DNA of 64,000 nucleotides from Tribonema minus. Lineage: Eukaryota; Sar; Xanthophyceae; Tribonematales; Tribonemataceae. The stretch lies in NCBI GenBank assembly GCA_017506865.1, contig JAFCMP010000246.1, positions 496,001 to 560,000 of the forward strand, given 5' to 3'. The position numbers were made by a program, and so were the translations under genes. The number at the start of each line of letters is the position of its first letter. Position 1 is the first letter of the stretch. A model generated the notes under the pieces. That model had not been told where the DNA came from, did not search any database, and worked only from the letters and a program-made list of their open reading frames with translations. Positions 37,176 to 47,000 of the stretch are shown here, piece after piece.

Positions 37176-37856
37176 TCAATCGCGCCTGCTGCTCTTCCTG
37201 TCCTTGTCTCGCTTGTGCTTCTTTGATGACGATGACGACTTTTTCTCTTTCTTGTCCTTCTTCACCTTCTTATCCTTCCTGTGCTTCTTATGCTTCTTAC
37301 TGGACCGCCTCTCCTCACTCGGGCTGCTGCTGCGGCTGCGCTTCTTTTTGCTGCTGCTACCGCTCGATTTCTTCTCCTCCTTCTCCTTGAAGCCCCGCCC
37401 CCGCTTGGAGCCCCGTTTTCTTTCCGCCTCCGCCGCCTCGCTGTCCGAATCCGAGATGCTGCTGACGCTGCTCACGTCGTCATCGTCCGAGGACTCCAGC
37501 TCTTCACCCGCAGCACCCACCTTCCCAGCTCCCTTGGCTCCGGGTTCAGGGATCAGAGCTCCCTGCAAGTGGTTCCTGCATTGGAAAGTCAGGTGGCCCA
37601 CCATGCCGCACTTCTTGCATGCCCCCCGGGACTCCGTTACTCCCTCGTTGGAGAGCTTCGCGAGAGCCATCAATCCCTGGGCCTGTTCGTAGGCGTTCTC
37701 GGCGTCTGCCGCCGCAGCTGCTGCTGCCTCCCCTCCCTCCGCAGCATAGGGGTCGTAGCCGATGGTGTTGGTCCAGATGCCTGTCATCTTCAGGGCTGAG
37801 CTACTGCTCACCCTGTTGTTGTGCGGCATGCGCACCCTCCCCGCTGTGGCCGGCAT
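37176..37856 (-). CDS. SREK1IP1: SREK1IP1-like zinc-knuckle protein
   Basis: A single exon of 226 aa. The core is a CCHC knuckle, ACKKCGMVGHLTFQCRN (about residues 79-95). It is nearly the SREK1-interacting protein 1 sequence style (GCKKCGYPGHLTFECRN), with all four metal ligands. Upstream is a short region (GIWTNTIGYDPYAAEGG and a QGLMALAKLSNE helix). Downstream are an acidic Ser/Asp patch and a long Lys/Ser/Arg-rich tail (SSKKHKKHRKDKKVKKDKKE), typical of nuclear splicing factors. A role in RNA binding or splicing in the nucleus is inferred from the family. Two ATGs (37856, 37829) could serve as start. Confidence 0.85.
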   Translation of the reverse strand: MPATAGRVRMPHNNRVSSSSALKMTGIWTNTIGYDPYAAEGGEAAAAAAADAENAYEQAQGLMALAKLSNEGVTESRGACKKCGMVGHLTFQCRNHLQGALIPEPGAKGAGKVGAAGEELESSDDDDVSSVSSISDSDSEAAEAERKRGSKRGRGFKEKEEKKSSGSSSKKKRSRSSSPSEERRSSKKHKKHRKDKKVKKDKKEKKSSSSSKKHKRDKDRKSSRRD

Positions 37857-38180
37857 GGTGCTTCGCTTTGCTCAACAATTGATTGCTGTTGCACTACTAG
37901 CAGGCAAGGATCCTTCGCGGTGTGAGGGCGGAGAGATGTCCAGCAGTTGAGATCGGCCAATTCAAGCTCCAGCACACCTTAAGTCGCTGAGCACTCCCGA
38001 AAGCACTAATATCTGGCTGGCCGCTAGTGTGTGTGTTTTCTTCAGTGTCAGTCGAACTTCAATCTCGACTTGAAGTGTTGGCTGAAAAATGGTAAAGCTG
38101 GCCTTGCGAGGCTGAGGAGCACACCAGCGTGGGCAGAAAGAGGGCACGGCATCGGGCGAGCTTGGCCACAAGGCTTAAGC
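37857..38180. promoter_or_regulatory. shared 5' interval, SREK1IP1-like / MRPS15
   Basis: 324 bp between divergent ATGs. GAACTTCAATCTCGACTTGA plus AGTG lies at 38054-38077, giving an inverted pair of ACTTCAA/ACTTGAA words about 105 bp before the S15 ATG. Confidence 0.45.
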
Positions 38181-41100
38181 ATGCTGAAGGCCGCGAGGGC
38201 AGCGCTGCTGCCAGTTCTGCGCACACAGCAGCTCCGAGCAGCGAGCACCGCCAGCGGCAGGAGCACACTGGAGGAGCTGGTGGCAGCAGTAAAGAATCCT
38301 GAGCTCATTCCCACCAAGGCACTGAGCAAGTTCGCATGGATAGACCAGGAAAGGAGAAAGGTGGAGGAGGTCAAGGCGTGGGAGGCGTCCTGCACGCCCC
38401 TAACACAGGCGGACCGGCCCGTGGTGCCTCTCAACAAGTACCTGTATAACATCAAGGTGAGCTCGCCTTGCAATTTTTCATTACACGCGGTGCTGTTGTC
38501 CAGAAGGCGTGTGATGTTTCTGAGCGCCTCAGGTGCCCTCTGGGACCATGACACAGCGACAAATCCACAACTTCATGCAAAACGCAGAAAATTTGGGACA
38601 ACACCAAGCTCGCACCATGGACCGGAGCTGGGCTCACATTTGTCAAGCAGTAATTATCGTGCAGAGCAGGTGGACTGAGCAGCACGCTGTACTGCATGCG
38701 CCTGATGGCATGGCATCCATCAGGCAACCTCGATGCGGAAAATCATGAATTATGATGCCAAGATCATCAGCACGTCCTCTGGTCACCAACCCATCGCTTA
38801 GAACTGGAGGCATACGCGCCGGTGCAAGGAGCACTGCTGCACTATTATATCACCCCTATTGACGTGTACGCGAGATTGCTCGCCGTCCTGGCTGTGTGCG
38901 TGTCTGGCACTGCCCGTTACAGCCCGTCCGGTTCTGCTTCCTCCCAACGAGTTTTGACAGGCGAGCGCAGCAGCAGTCGTACCAGCACTGCGCATTTGTC
39001 CAGCTCAAGGCCTTGCATGGCCACCCATGTACTACAGTCCGTGCAAGTGGTTTGTCGCTGCCGCAGCATGCACCCCAAACCTTGACCCTCTCTCCCCCCA
39101 TGCCGTTCAAGAACAAGGACACGGTGACCCCCGCCGTGCGCACAGTGCTGTTCTGCAGACAGGCGACAGTGCTCAGCGCGTGCTCGCGTGTGAAATACCC
39201 ACTCCTTTTGCATAGTGAGAAAACAAGTTTTCAAACTTCCTCCAGCCCCGTCGCAAAAGCCAAACCAATCTACATCACACACCTCGCGGCTTTTCCCCCT
39301 TTTCAGCTCGAAAACGAGGACGCGGTGAGCCCCGCGGTGCGCACGGTTCTGTCGCTGCAGACGGGCAACAGCGCACAGCGCGTGCTCGCATGTCCCAATG
39401 CTACCTCCTGTCGCATAGCAACACCTTCTCCTTGCTCGTCACGCTCAGAAGCCAAAAACTACCTTCACACACCTTTCCCCCCCCTTTTTCAGCTCGACAA
39501 CGAGGACGCTGTGAGCCCCGCGGTGCGCACTGTGCTGCCACTGCAACAGTGCTCAGCACTCGCGCGTGCGACGCCCCCTCTTCACGTGGTGCTTCCCCAA
39601 AAACTCACGTCATTTCTCGGATTTTCCCCATGCCAGCTCGGCGACGAGGACGCGGTGAGCCCGGCGGTGCGCACGGTGCTGTCGCTGCAGACGGGCAACA
39701 GCGCTCAGCGCGTGCTCGCGGAGAAGCGCGCGGCGATGGCGGCGTGGGCGCGGCGGCCGGGCGACTCGGGGTCCACGGAGGTGCAGGTGGCGATCCTCAC
39801 CGTGCGCATCAACAACCTCCACAGGCACTTCAAGAAGCACACCAAGGACAAGCACACGCGGCGCGGGCTCGAGGCGCTCACGGTGCAGCGCCGCAAGCTC
39901 CTGCAGTACATGAAGCGCGTGGTGAGTGCTTGCGCTCCGGTGCTGTTTCGCAGTGCTCAGCATGGTTGCGTTGTGCGGCGGCGCTCGTGGTGCAGCGCCG
40001 CAAGCTCCTGCAGTACATGAAGCGCGTGGTGAGTGGGGCTGCGCGCGCCGCGGCGCTCTGTTGGTGTGTCGCACCGCTCAGTAAGCGTTGCATCGCGGCG
40101 GCGCTCGCGGCGCAGCGCCGCAAGCTCCTGCATTACATGAAGCACGTGGTGAGTGAGACCGTGCACGCGCGTGTGCGTGAATAGGCAGCAGCGGCAGCGC
40201 TCAGGAGATGTTGTATCGCGGCGGCGGCGGCGGCAGCGCTGCGCAAGGCGGCAGCAGAACGGCGGGCGCTCGTCGACGACGCTGTCGCGGCAGCAGTGCG
40301 TGCGGCGTACGTGCATCCTCTGCGGCCCGCCGTGCAGCAGCAGTGCTCAATTTGTGTGTATCAGCGCTCAGCATGGTTGTGGTTTTTCCGTGGCGGCGCT
40401 CGTGGCGCAGCGCCGTGAGCTGCTGCAGCGCACGAAACGCGTAAGCGTGCGGCAGCGCGGAAATGCGTGGTAATCGCAACTGTGCGCGCGCGCGTGCGGA
40501 GCGGCAGCGACAACGCTCAGTAGATGTGTTGCTGCGACGGCAGCGCTGTTCAGCGCAGAGTCAGGACGGCGGAGCTTGTTTGGCGGAGCTGCTGCCTCCG
40601 CTAGCGGTCCGGTCCGGCACCGTCCAACCATGCTATCAGGTCACGTCGTCTGACGCGCTTGTGGAAATGCAGGTGTTTGAGGCAAGTGCTGCCTGCCCTG
40701 ACCCACTCGGAAACCGCATGATCTGATAATGCACACGAAGACTTTGCGCCGCAGGCATGTAATGTGCTCACATGGCGCAGTCCCACTTGCTTTGTGTTCC
40801 TGGCAGCATCGCGGCATGTAACATGGTCACATCCACTTGCTTTGTCATCCTGCTCGCTTGTATTCTTTGCGACATCCGCGGTACGTTACTCGTGGCCAAT
40901 TGCTGCAGCAGCGGCAACCACGGTTATTGGTGGAACGCATTCAGTTTGACGGCTAACCACACCTTGTCACCTAGAGCTCTACGATCTTTCGATTCGTTTT
41001 CATGCAACATGCTCACATGGCGCCATTCCCGATTGCTTTGTGGAAACGAATCAAAAGACCGTAGAGCTCTAGGTGACAAAGGATGGTTAGCCGCAAGTGC

Positions 41101-41403
41101 CTTCCACCAATATTCGCGGTTGCCGCTGCTGCAGTCATTGGCCACGAGTCGAGCAGTGCCATCATGTCCACAGTTGTCAAAAGACTTCTGCATGCAACCC
41201 GTGCTTTGATGTTTTCTCGTGTCACGAGTCAAACAGTGCCATCATATCCACAGTTTTTGAAAGACTTCTGCATGCAAGCTGTGCTTTGATGTTTTCTCGT
41301 GTCATTTGCGCTGCCGCAGGACTTCCCCATGTACCGGCGCATAGTTCTCACGCTGGGGCTGCAACCCGTGAGGGACAGCAAGAAGCCCAAGCTGGCGCGG
41401 TGA
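38181..41403 (+). CDS. MRPS15: mitochondrial ribosomal protein S15 (uS15m)
   Basis: Three exons, 38181-38456, 39637-39921 and 41320-41403, join in phase 0 to 214 aa. The N-terminus [20 protein letters not shown] is Arg/Ala-rich without acids, a typical mitochondrial presequence. The S15 domain occupies roughly residues 137-205: [51 protein letters not shown] and then, in the last exon, [18 protein letters not shown]. These cover the 16S/12S rRNA-contact helices. The protein is longer than bacterial S15 (about 89 aa), as mitochondrial versions are. Both introns are packed with copies of exon 2 edges, which can mislead automatic gene finders. Confidence 0.93.
39095..39580 (+). repeat. three copies of S15 exon 2 start inside intron 1
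   Basis: Copies near 39099-39192, 39300-39393 and 39482-39560 each encode variants of [13 protein letters not shown], and the first two continue with Q(T/A)G(N/D)SAQRVLA. The second and third are preceded by TTTTTCAGCTC or similar, a better acceptor than the true one (CCATGCCAG before 39637). The real exon is the fourth in the series. Confidence 0.93.
39970..40450 (+). repeat. copies of S15 exon 2 end inside intron 2
   Basis: The true edge (CGCCGCAAGCTCCTGCAGTA, ATGAAGCGCGTG, GTGAGT) recurs nearly intact at 39990-40035 and 40113-40155, and in decayed form at 40400-40447. The first two copies keep the GTGAGT donor; the last has GTAAGC in its place. Confidence 0.93.
40888..41149. mobile_element. 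MITE-like element with long terminal inverted repeats
   Basis: 262 bp with arms of about 108 bp (40888-40999 and 41042-41149) that are imperfect inverted copies. They start ACTCGTGGCCAAT and include GCTGCAGCAGCGGCAACC, ATTGGTGGAA, GGCTAACCA, TTGTCACCTAGAGCTCTACG and GATTCGTTT. It has no coding capacity. A target-site duplication is not obvious. It lies in intron 2 of S15. Two single arms occur elsewhere in the window. Confidence 0.85.
41143..41303 (+). repeat. 80-bp direct tandem duplication before S15 exon 3
   Basis: CACGAGTCGAGCAGTGCCAT...CTTTGATGTTTTCTCGTGT occurs twice back to back, with a few differences. It runs from the edge of the inverted-repeat element to about 16 bp before the final acceptor. 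Confidence 0.88.
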
Positions 41404-43902
41404 GCACACGCGTCGCGTTCAGCTGCGGCAGTGCTCTTGTTGAAGCTCAGCTTAGGGTTAGCCCAAACCCTGACCCTCCCTCAAGGCCTTGCCAGCACCT
41501 TGCAGCAGCATTAGCGCTGAGCACTGGCAGCAGTATTTGTTCACGAACCAGTGCATGCATGGTGTTCATGCAGCGCGGCAGCGGCGGGGGTTGTTGACAT
41601 GAGCAGGAGGGAGATGACCTGTGCTCCAGGCTACATGCCTACTTGGAGAGGCGATAGACGCCTCTGTCGCAGGGTGTATGAGCACTGCTTGCACGGTTCT
41701 GCATGGCACTGGGCGGTGGAAGGGGACGGGGAAGGCAGCGGAACCCTTCAGCCCAGTGGAATACTCTTGCAGCACGAGTAATGTGCGGCGGCAGCAAATG
41801 AAAACTGTTCTATGACATCATTGTGGTAACTGGTGATTGGGCAGTGTTTTCTGTTGCTGATGATGCTCGTATGAAAAGTGCATCTACTACTGTAGTAATG
41901 TGCATTGGCTGTGGCGATTCGCAGCTGACCTGTTGCGAACTGTTCAGTGCCAGAGGCTCTTGCAGCCATGTCTGATGTTCTGCTGCTGCACCAAGCGTTG
42001 AGCCTTCTTTTTCATGTTGGGCATGCACCCTTGCCCTTCAAGCTTCACGCATCAGCAATGGTGCATCTCAAGTCGACAAACGCTATGTGCGCAAGCAGCA
42101 GTCGCTGCGACGCCGATGGTGTTGTATGTAGTGGCTAGTATGGTGCGGTTTCCCCATGAACACATTTTCATGTTACATACTTGCCATCAATTCTCGTGCG
42201 TGCTATTTGAAAGTGAGAACTTTGTCTCGTGCATGTCCCAAGCAGCATCATCATGGCCTCCATGGATGACGCATCCCTGGCTTTCCACTGCGTCTGCTAC
42301 ACAGTCGCCGCGTTCTGCACGGAGCTTTCTGCATTTCACAATGAACATATCAAGTGATACCATGAACAGCAAGCCTGTGTGGCTGGAAAGTGAAAACGTG
42401 CATGCTGCTGACCAAGCCATGTGTGTGCACCTCTGCAGGTAAGAATGCTCTACATACTGCATACACTTCTTGCACTACAAGGACTACTTCAAAAGCGCGA
42501 TGACGCAACATCATACATCATGACAAGTGTTTGCGGAGCATCATCGACATGCGCGGGTACATGCCATCTGCACATGACAACAACCCCCCGCAGACGCACA
42601 TGCGCGACGGAGCACAAGGTCAGTACGAGCCAGCACCAATTAGCGTACCACTTCCATGCTCGCCATGCAGCATGTAGTCTTTGCAGGTGTGGACCTACTC
42701 ACTCGACAACCCAGACTCTTGAGTCTTTCAGCATGATGGGCGCGCCTGCGAACCAGTCAAGGCACGCCTGCAACGACAGTGCACGCCAAGGCATACCAGA
42801 GGCAGTTCGGCAGCGAGAAGAGCTGCGGGGGCCGTTTTCATCGCGGCAAAACCACGTCTGCTGCTGCCCCTGCATGTTCTGCCGACGTTCGCACACTCGA
42901 GAGCCCCCCCCCCCCCCCATGGACAGTGGGGGCAAACGTGCGCAGCGGCGGCGGCGTGGTGCGCACGCTCCTGAGCGCTGCCACAATGTGAACGCCGTGC
43001 CAAGCAGCTTTTAAAACGCCGTGCCAAGCAGCTTTTAAAAGCTTGTGCAGCGGCGGCAGTGGCGGCAGCGGCGCGCACTTGAGCGCTGCCGCAATTTGAA
43101 CGCCGCATCGCGCGCACAATCTTATCAACGCCGCTCAAGAGCAGCTGGCTGTGTCTGCCCTCAGCCTAAGAGCAGCTGCATGTGAGCTCGCACTGTGAGG
43201 CGTGGGCCCCAGCTGGTACTGAGCACTGCCATTGGCGCCGCCCAAAGGCGGCTTTGGAGGCTGGCTGTGCCCGCCCAGCACGGCACGCAGCATGCGAGAT
43301 CAAATTGCGTGGCAGGCGCCCCAGAGTGCTGCCAATACGTGTTGAGCGCCAGAAGGACGCGTCGATCCCTACATGAATCCGAAGAGAGGGAAGGGGTAGT
43401 AACCATAGCCGAGGCAGCAGCCGGCCGCAGGGCATGATCGTAAACACCCGGGCACCAGCCGCTGTGTGCGTACGGGGTTTGGCGGGTTTTGTGGGGTGTG
43501 TGTGTGAAGTAATTGAGCACCAGCATGTTGGTGCATGTGCCTGCCGCCCGCCCATTAAACGAGGCCCATGGTAAAAGCGGACAACCACATCTGCAAATGA
43601 GACTTGTGGCCGCTGACCAAACTTCAGCGTCGGCTAGAGGTAACATACCCCTGCACAGCTGTCCCTGAGCAGCCGCCCCTCCTCCCCCCCCCCGCCCCTT
43701 CCTTTGCCATAACCCCAGGAGGGGTCCAGCGCAGGGGCAGTTGACCTGCAGCACAGGGTTTAACCTAACCCTAGCCCTACCCCGAACCCCCGATACGTCC
43801 TTGAACGCAGGCTTAGAGCGCAGGGGGCGGGGGTTGGCTCATCTAAGTCCCACTGCGCAAAGCAGAGCCGCAGGCACGCGCCTCATTCAGCGCGCGCCTA
43901 CT
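41404..43902. other. tail-to-tail gap, MRPS15 / MFS
   Basis: 2.5 kb without a supported gene. AACGCCGTGCCAAGCAGCTTTTAAA is directly repeated at about 42989-43039. Telomere-like CCTAACCCTAGCCCTACCCC lies near 43764. Open frames here show no domain. Confidence 0.5.
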
Positions 43903-44061
43903 TAGTCCAGCACGCAGTGCGGGCTCCCGTTTTCCTCATCACCACCGCCTGCCGCCGCCGCAACCGCATCCGCCGACGGCGGCGGCGGCGCAGCCATCCC
44001 CAGGTGCCGCGGCACCGTCGCCCAGATGAGCGCTGTGCACGCCAGCATGGCAGCGCTCAGC
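43903..44061 (-). repeat. tandem copy of MFS gene 3' terminus
   Basis: About 158 bp repeats 44062-44220, which covers the stop codon and the last 50 codons of the transporter. The copy includes the TTAGTCCAGCACGCA block and CCCCAGGTGCCGCGGCACCG. It lies directly downstream of the true stop. Confidence 0.9.
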
Positions 44062-44063
44062 AC

Positions 44064-47000
44064 TTAGTCCAGCACGCAATGCGGGCTCCCATTCTCCTCA
44101 TCACCCGCCACTGCCGCTGCAACTGCATCAGCTGGCGGCGGCAGCGCCGCCATCCCCAGGTGCCGCGGCACCGTCGCCCAGATGAGCGCTGTGCACGCCA
44201 GGATGGCAGCGCCCAGCAGCGTGGACGCCCACGCATAGCCGCTGAGGCACGCGCCCGCTATGCCGCCGCCGTCGCACGTCACCTCGTCCACGCGCCACAG
44301 GTGCGCCACCGCCGCGCTGCCCAGGATGGGACCCAGGACTTCGCCTGCGCGGGGGGGGGTAAGTGGGGGGGGGAGGGGGCGGCAGTAAGCGTTGGCGACC
44401 GTTGAGCGCCACATGCGCGTTGCGGGATGGGGGGAGGGGGTGGGGGAGGGGCTCATTTTGCGGCGGCGACCGTTGAGCATTGGGGGATGGGGGGCAGGGG
44501 CGGGATGGCTGGGGTGCAGCTGCGCCGTGAGCGTGAGCGACAGACTTGGAGTTGTGAGCGACAAACATTGAGGCCGTTGTCATGAACGCTATACGCAGTG
44601 TGTGTGTGTGCTTCAGCATGTCGCCATGCGTGGAAGAGGGTTGCGTGCGAGTAGCGCAAGGGGGGGGTCTGTGATGGGTGCCGCTGAATGAGGCGCGATG
44701 GAGGCTAGGGGGCGGGGGGGGGGGGGGTTGAGGGCAGCACGTTGGCCATGCCGCACCTGGCATAACTTGAAGTACAAGGTCTCCGTTGAAGAAGCGGGCA
44801 AGTCACCACCACCGTGTGCGGCTGCTGCAACATGAACCTGAGTGCGCGCAGGAATGCTTCCATTGCGCACCCACCGTTGCGCATGTATGATAGGCACAGC
44901 TTGGCCAGTTTTCAACAGTCAGAGGCTGAGTGCATTCAATTCAGCAGTCTGATACAGTTTGACCAATAGGGTCTGAAACAGGTCAAGTTTGAGCTGCAAA
45001 AACAGAGCAATCTTCAAGCTGCGTGGAATGCGTTGTGGCGCATTTCATTGTAAGCCTCCCCGGACACAGCTGGAAAGCTACGTTGACGTGCCGGTTTGGA
45101 TGCACGCACGTTCATGTGTGCAATGTGGAGATGGCTCATAAAATATTCAAAGCACAGGATCTGGTTAGGGTTAGGTTTGAGGTCACATTGTACACATGCC
45201 GGCCGTCACTGGCCAACTTAGGATTATTGGTTGAGCGCTCATCACGCACACAACCCAGGCAGCTCTGCAGCGTGAAACGCCAATGCTTACCCTGACACTA
45301 AACCCCTTAGAGACATACAACGGCTGACTGCACTGCTCAATTGCTGCGCAGCCCCTGGGCGCATGTATGATACTCCTGTTGACATTGCGCTACAACAGAA
45401 CATGGCCTGCCTGACGACACGTAGCCGCAACATGCGGAGCGCTGCAATGGCCCCATGGTGTGTGCTGCAACAGGCACATGCACCTGGCACCTCAGGACAA
45501 TTGAGCACTGCTCTTGCCTGAAATACGGGCCTCTGCGATATTGCCAGTGCATGTTGCCGAGGTGTGGCAGGAAAAGCCAGAGCGCTCCCGCAATTGCCCG
45601 CGGCAGTCCGTGCAATACCCTGACCTTCACCCTGACCTAGTCTGACCTCCTTCGAGAGCGCCACGCGCATGCCATGATGTTTACGCCACATTATCACATA
45701 CACTCTCTGGAGCGTCACCCCTACATGTTGATCTTGAAGTATGCTCACGGGCGTACTGCAACCCCCAAAACCCACATCCTGCCTGGCCTGTCCGTGACCA
45801 CTGCGCCTGCGGCAGCTGCTGGGGTTGAGGTAAAATTGGCCAACTTCAACTACTGCCCTGCACATGGTAGGAGCCTAGCCATGGAGTTAGTCCACTTTTG
45901 ACTACGGACCAGATCAAGCCTATGGATACAGTAATTACAGTAATCCAAGCAGGGGCCTGACCCTGCTGATGACTTAGGCCCCCCCCAACCCCTTATAGAG
46001 GTCACCACATGGCGCTGCGCTGAAAAGCGAGTCGCTTTCTCCCATCGCGCATCTTGATGTGACGCTTGCTTGCACTTCAGATGTTGCAAGGCGGCGGAGG
46101 GTGAGGACGCATCTGCCGATCTGGCGGAACTAAACGTTGTTGCCGCGGTGTACAGTGCGGCCACCTCTCTCAAATGCGCATCTTCAAGTAAAAGCTCAAC
46201 TTCAACTACAAGTGTCACGAAGGCATCCGCAGGCGCGCGCGCACCTGTCGACTTGGCGGAACTAAACGCCGTCGCCGCTGCGTTGCGCGACGCTGCAGAG
46301 CCCTTCGCCTTCTTCCTAGTAACTTTCCGCTCCATAGTCACTTTCCGCTCCACCTTTGTTGGCTGCTGCTGCTGCTTCGGCTTGTCCGCTGCAGCCAGCA
46401 AGATGATGGCGCAGCTACAGTTCACACTCCGCTCTCTTGCGCGCTCGCTCGCACCAGTCATCACAGCAAGTAAGGTACTCACCCCAACTTCAAGTTGAAC
46501 TTCACGATCGCTAGCGCCTACACTCAACCTTACAATAGCGCCTGCGGCATTCTTCTCATCTTGCGCATCGGCAGCAGCGTACTTGAGACTTGCTTGCCGC
46601 ACGCCTATGCCTACCCTCTCCACATCTGACTATAAACGGACCGGGGTCATTGCAGGCATGCAGCGCATCCAAACCTGTGACCTACGGCGGATGCTATCAG
46701 GCTACGGTATGCCTACGTACATAATGTATACCTACCGGGGCGGGTGCACAGTCAGGGCTAGGGTTAGGGTTAGGGTACGTAGGGTTTGGCGACGCATCGG
46801 CCCGCAGTCAGCCTCTGCACGACGTGTGCGAAGCGTACGCGAAGCCACAGACTACATCTGTGATTATGGCAGAACTGCTTGTTTCATACTTCAACCTACA
46901 TGGCACCGCGAGCAACGCACCGATGCTGATGAACCCGTTGAACGACGTCGCGGCGGCGGCGTGCAGCGCCTCTGCGTCCACGTTCCGGCCGCCGCCGCCG

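Noticed and set aside
43161-43754. 197-codon minus-strand frame
   Set aside because: No domain, odd composition, and no gene signals; probably chance.
45850-46623. 257-codon Lys/Ala-rich open frame inside MFS intron 6
   Set aside because: Starts with GTG, has an internal duplication and no recognisable domain; the complementary strand is open too, as expected from GC-rich bias.
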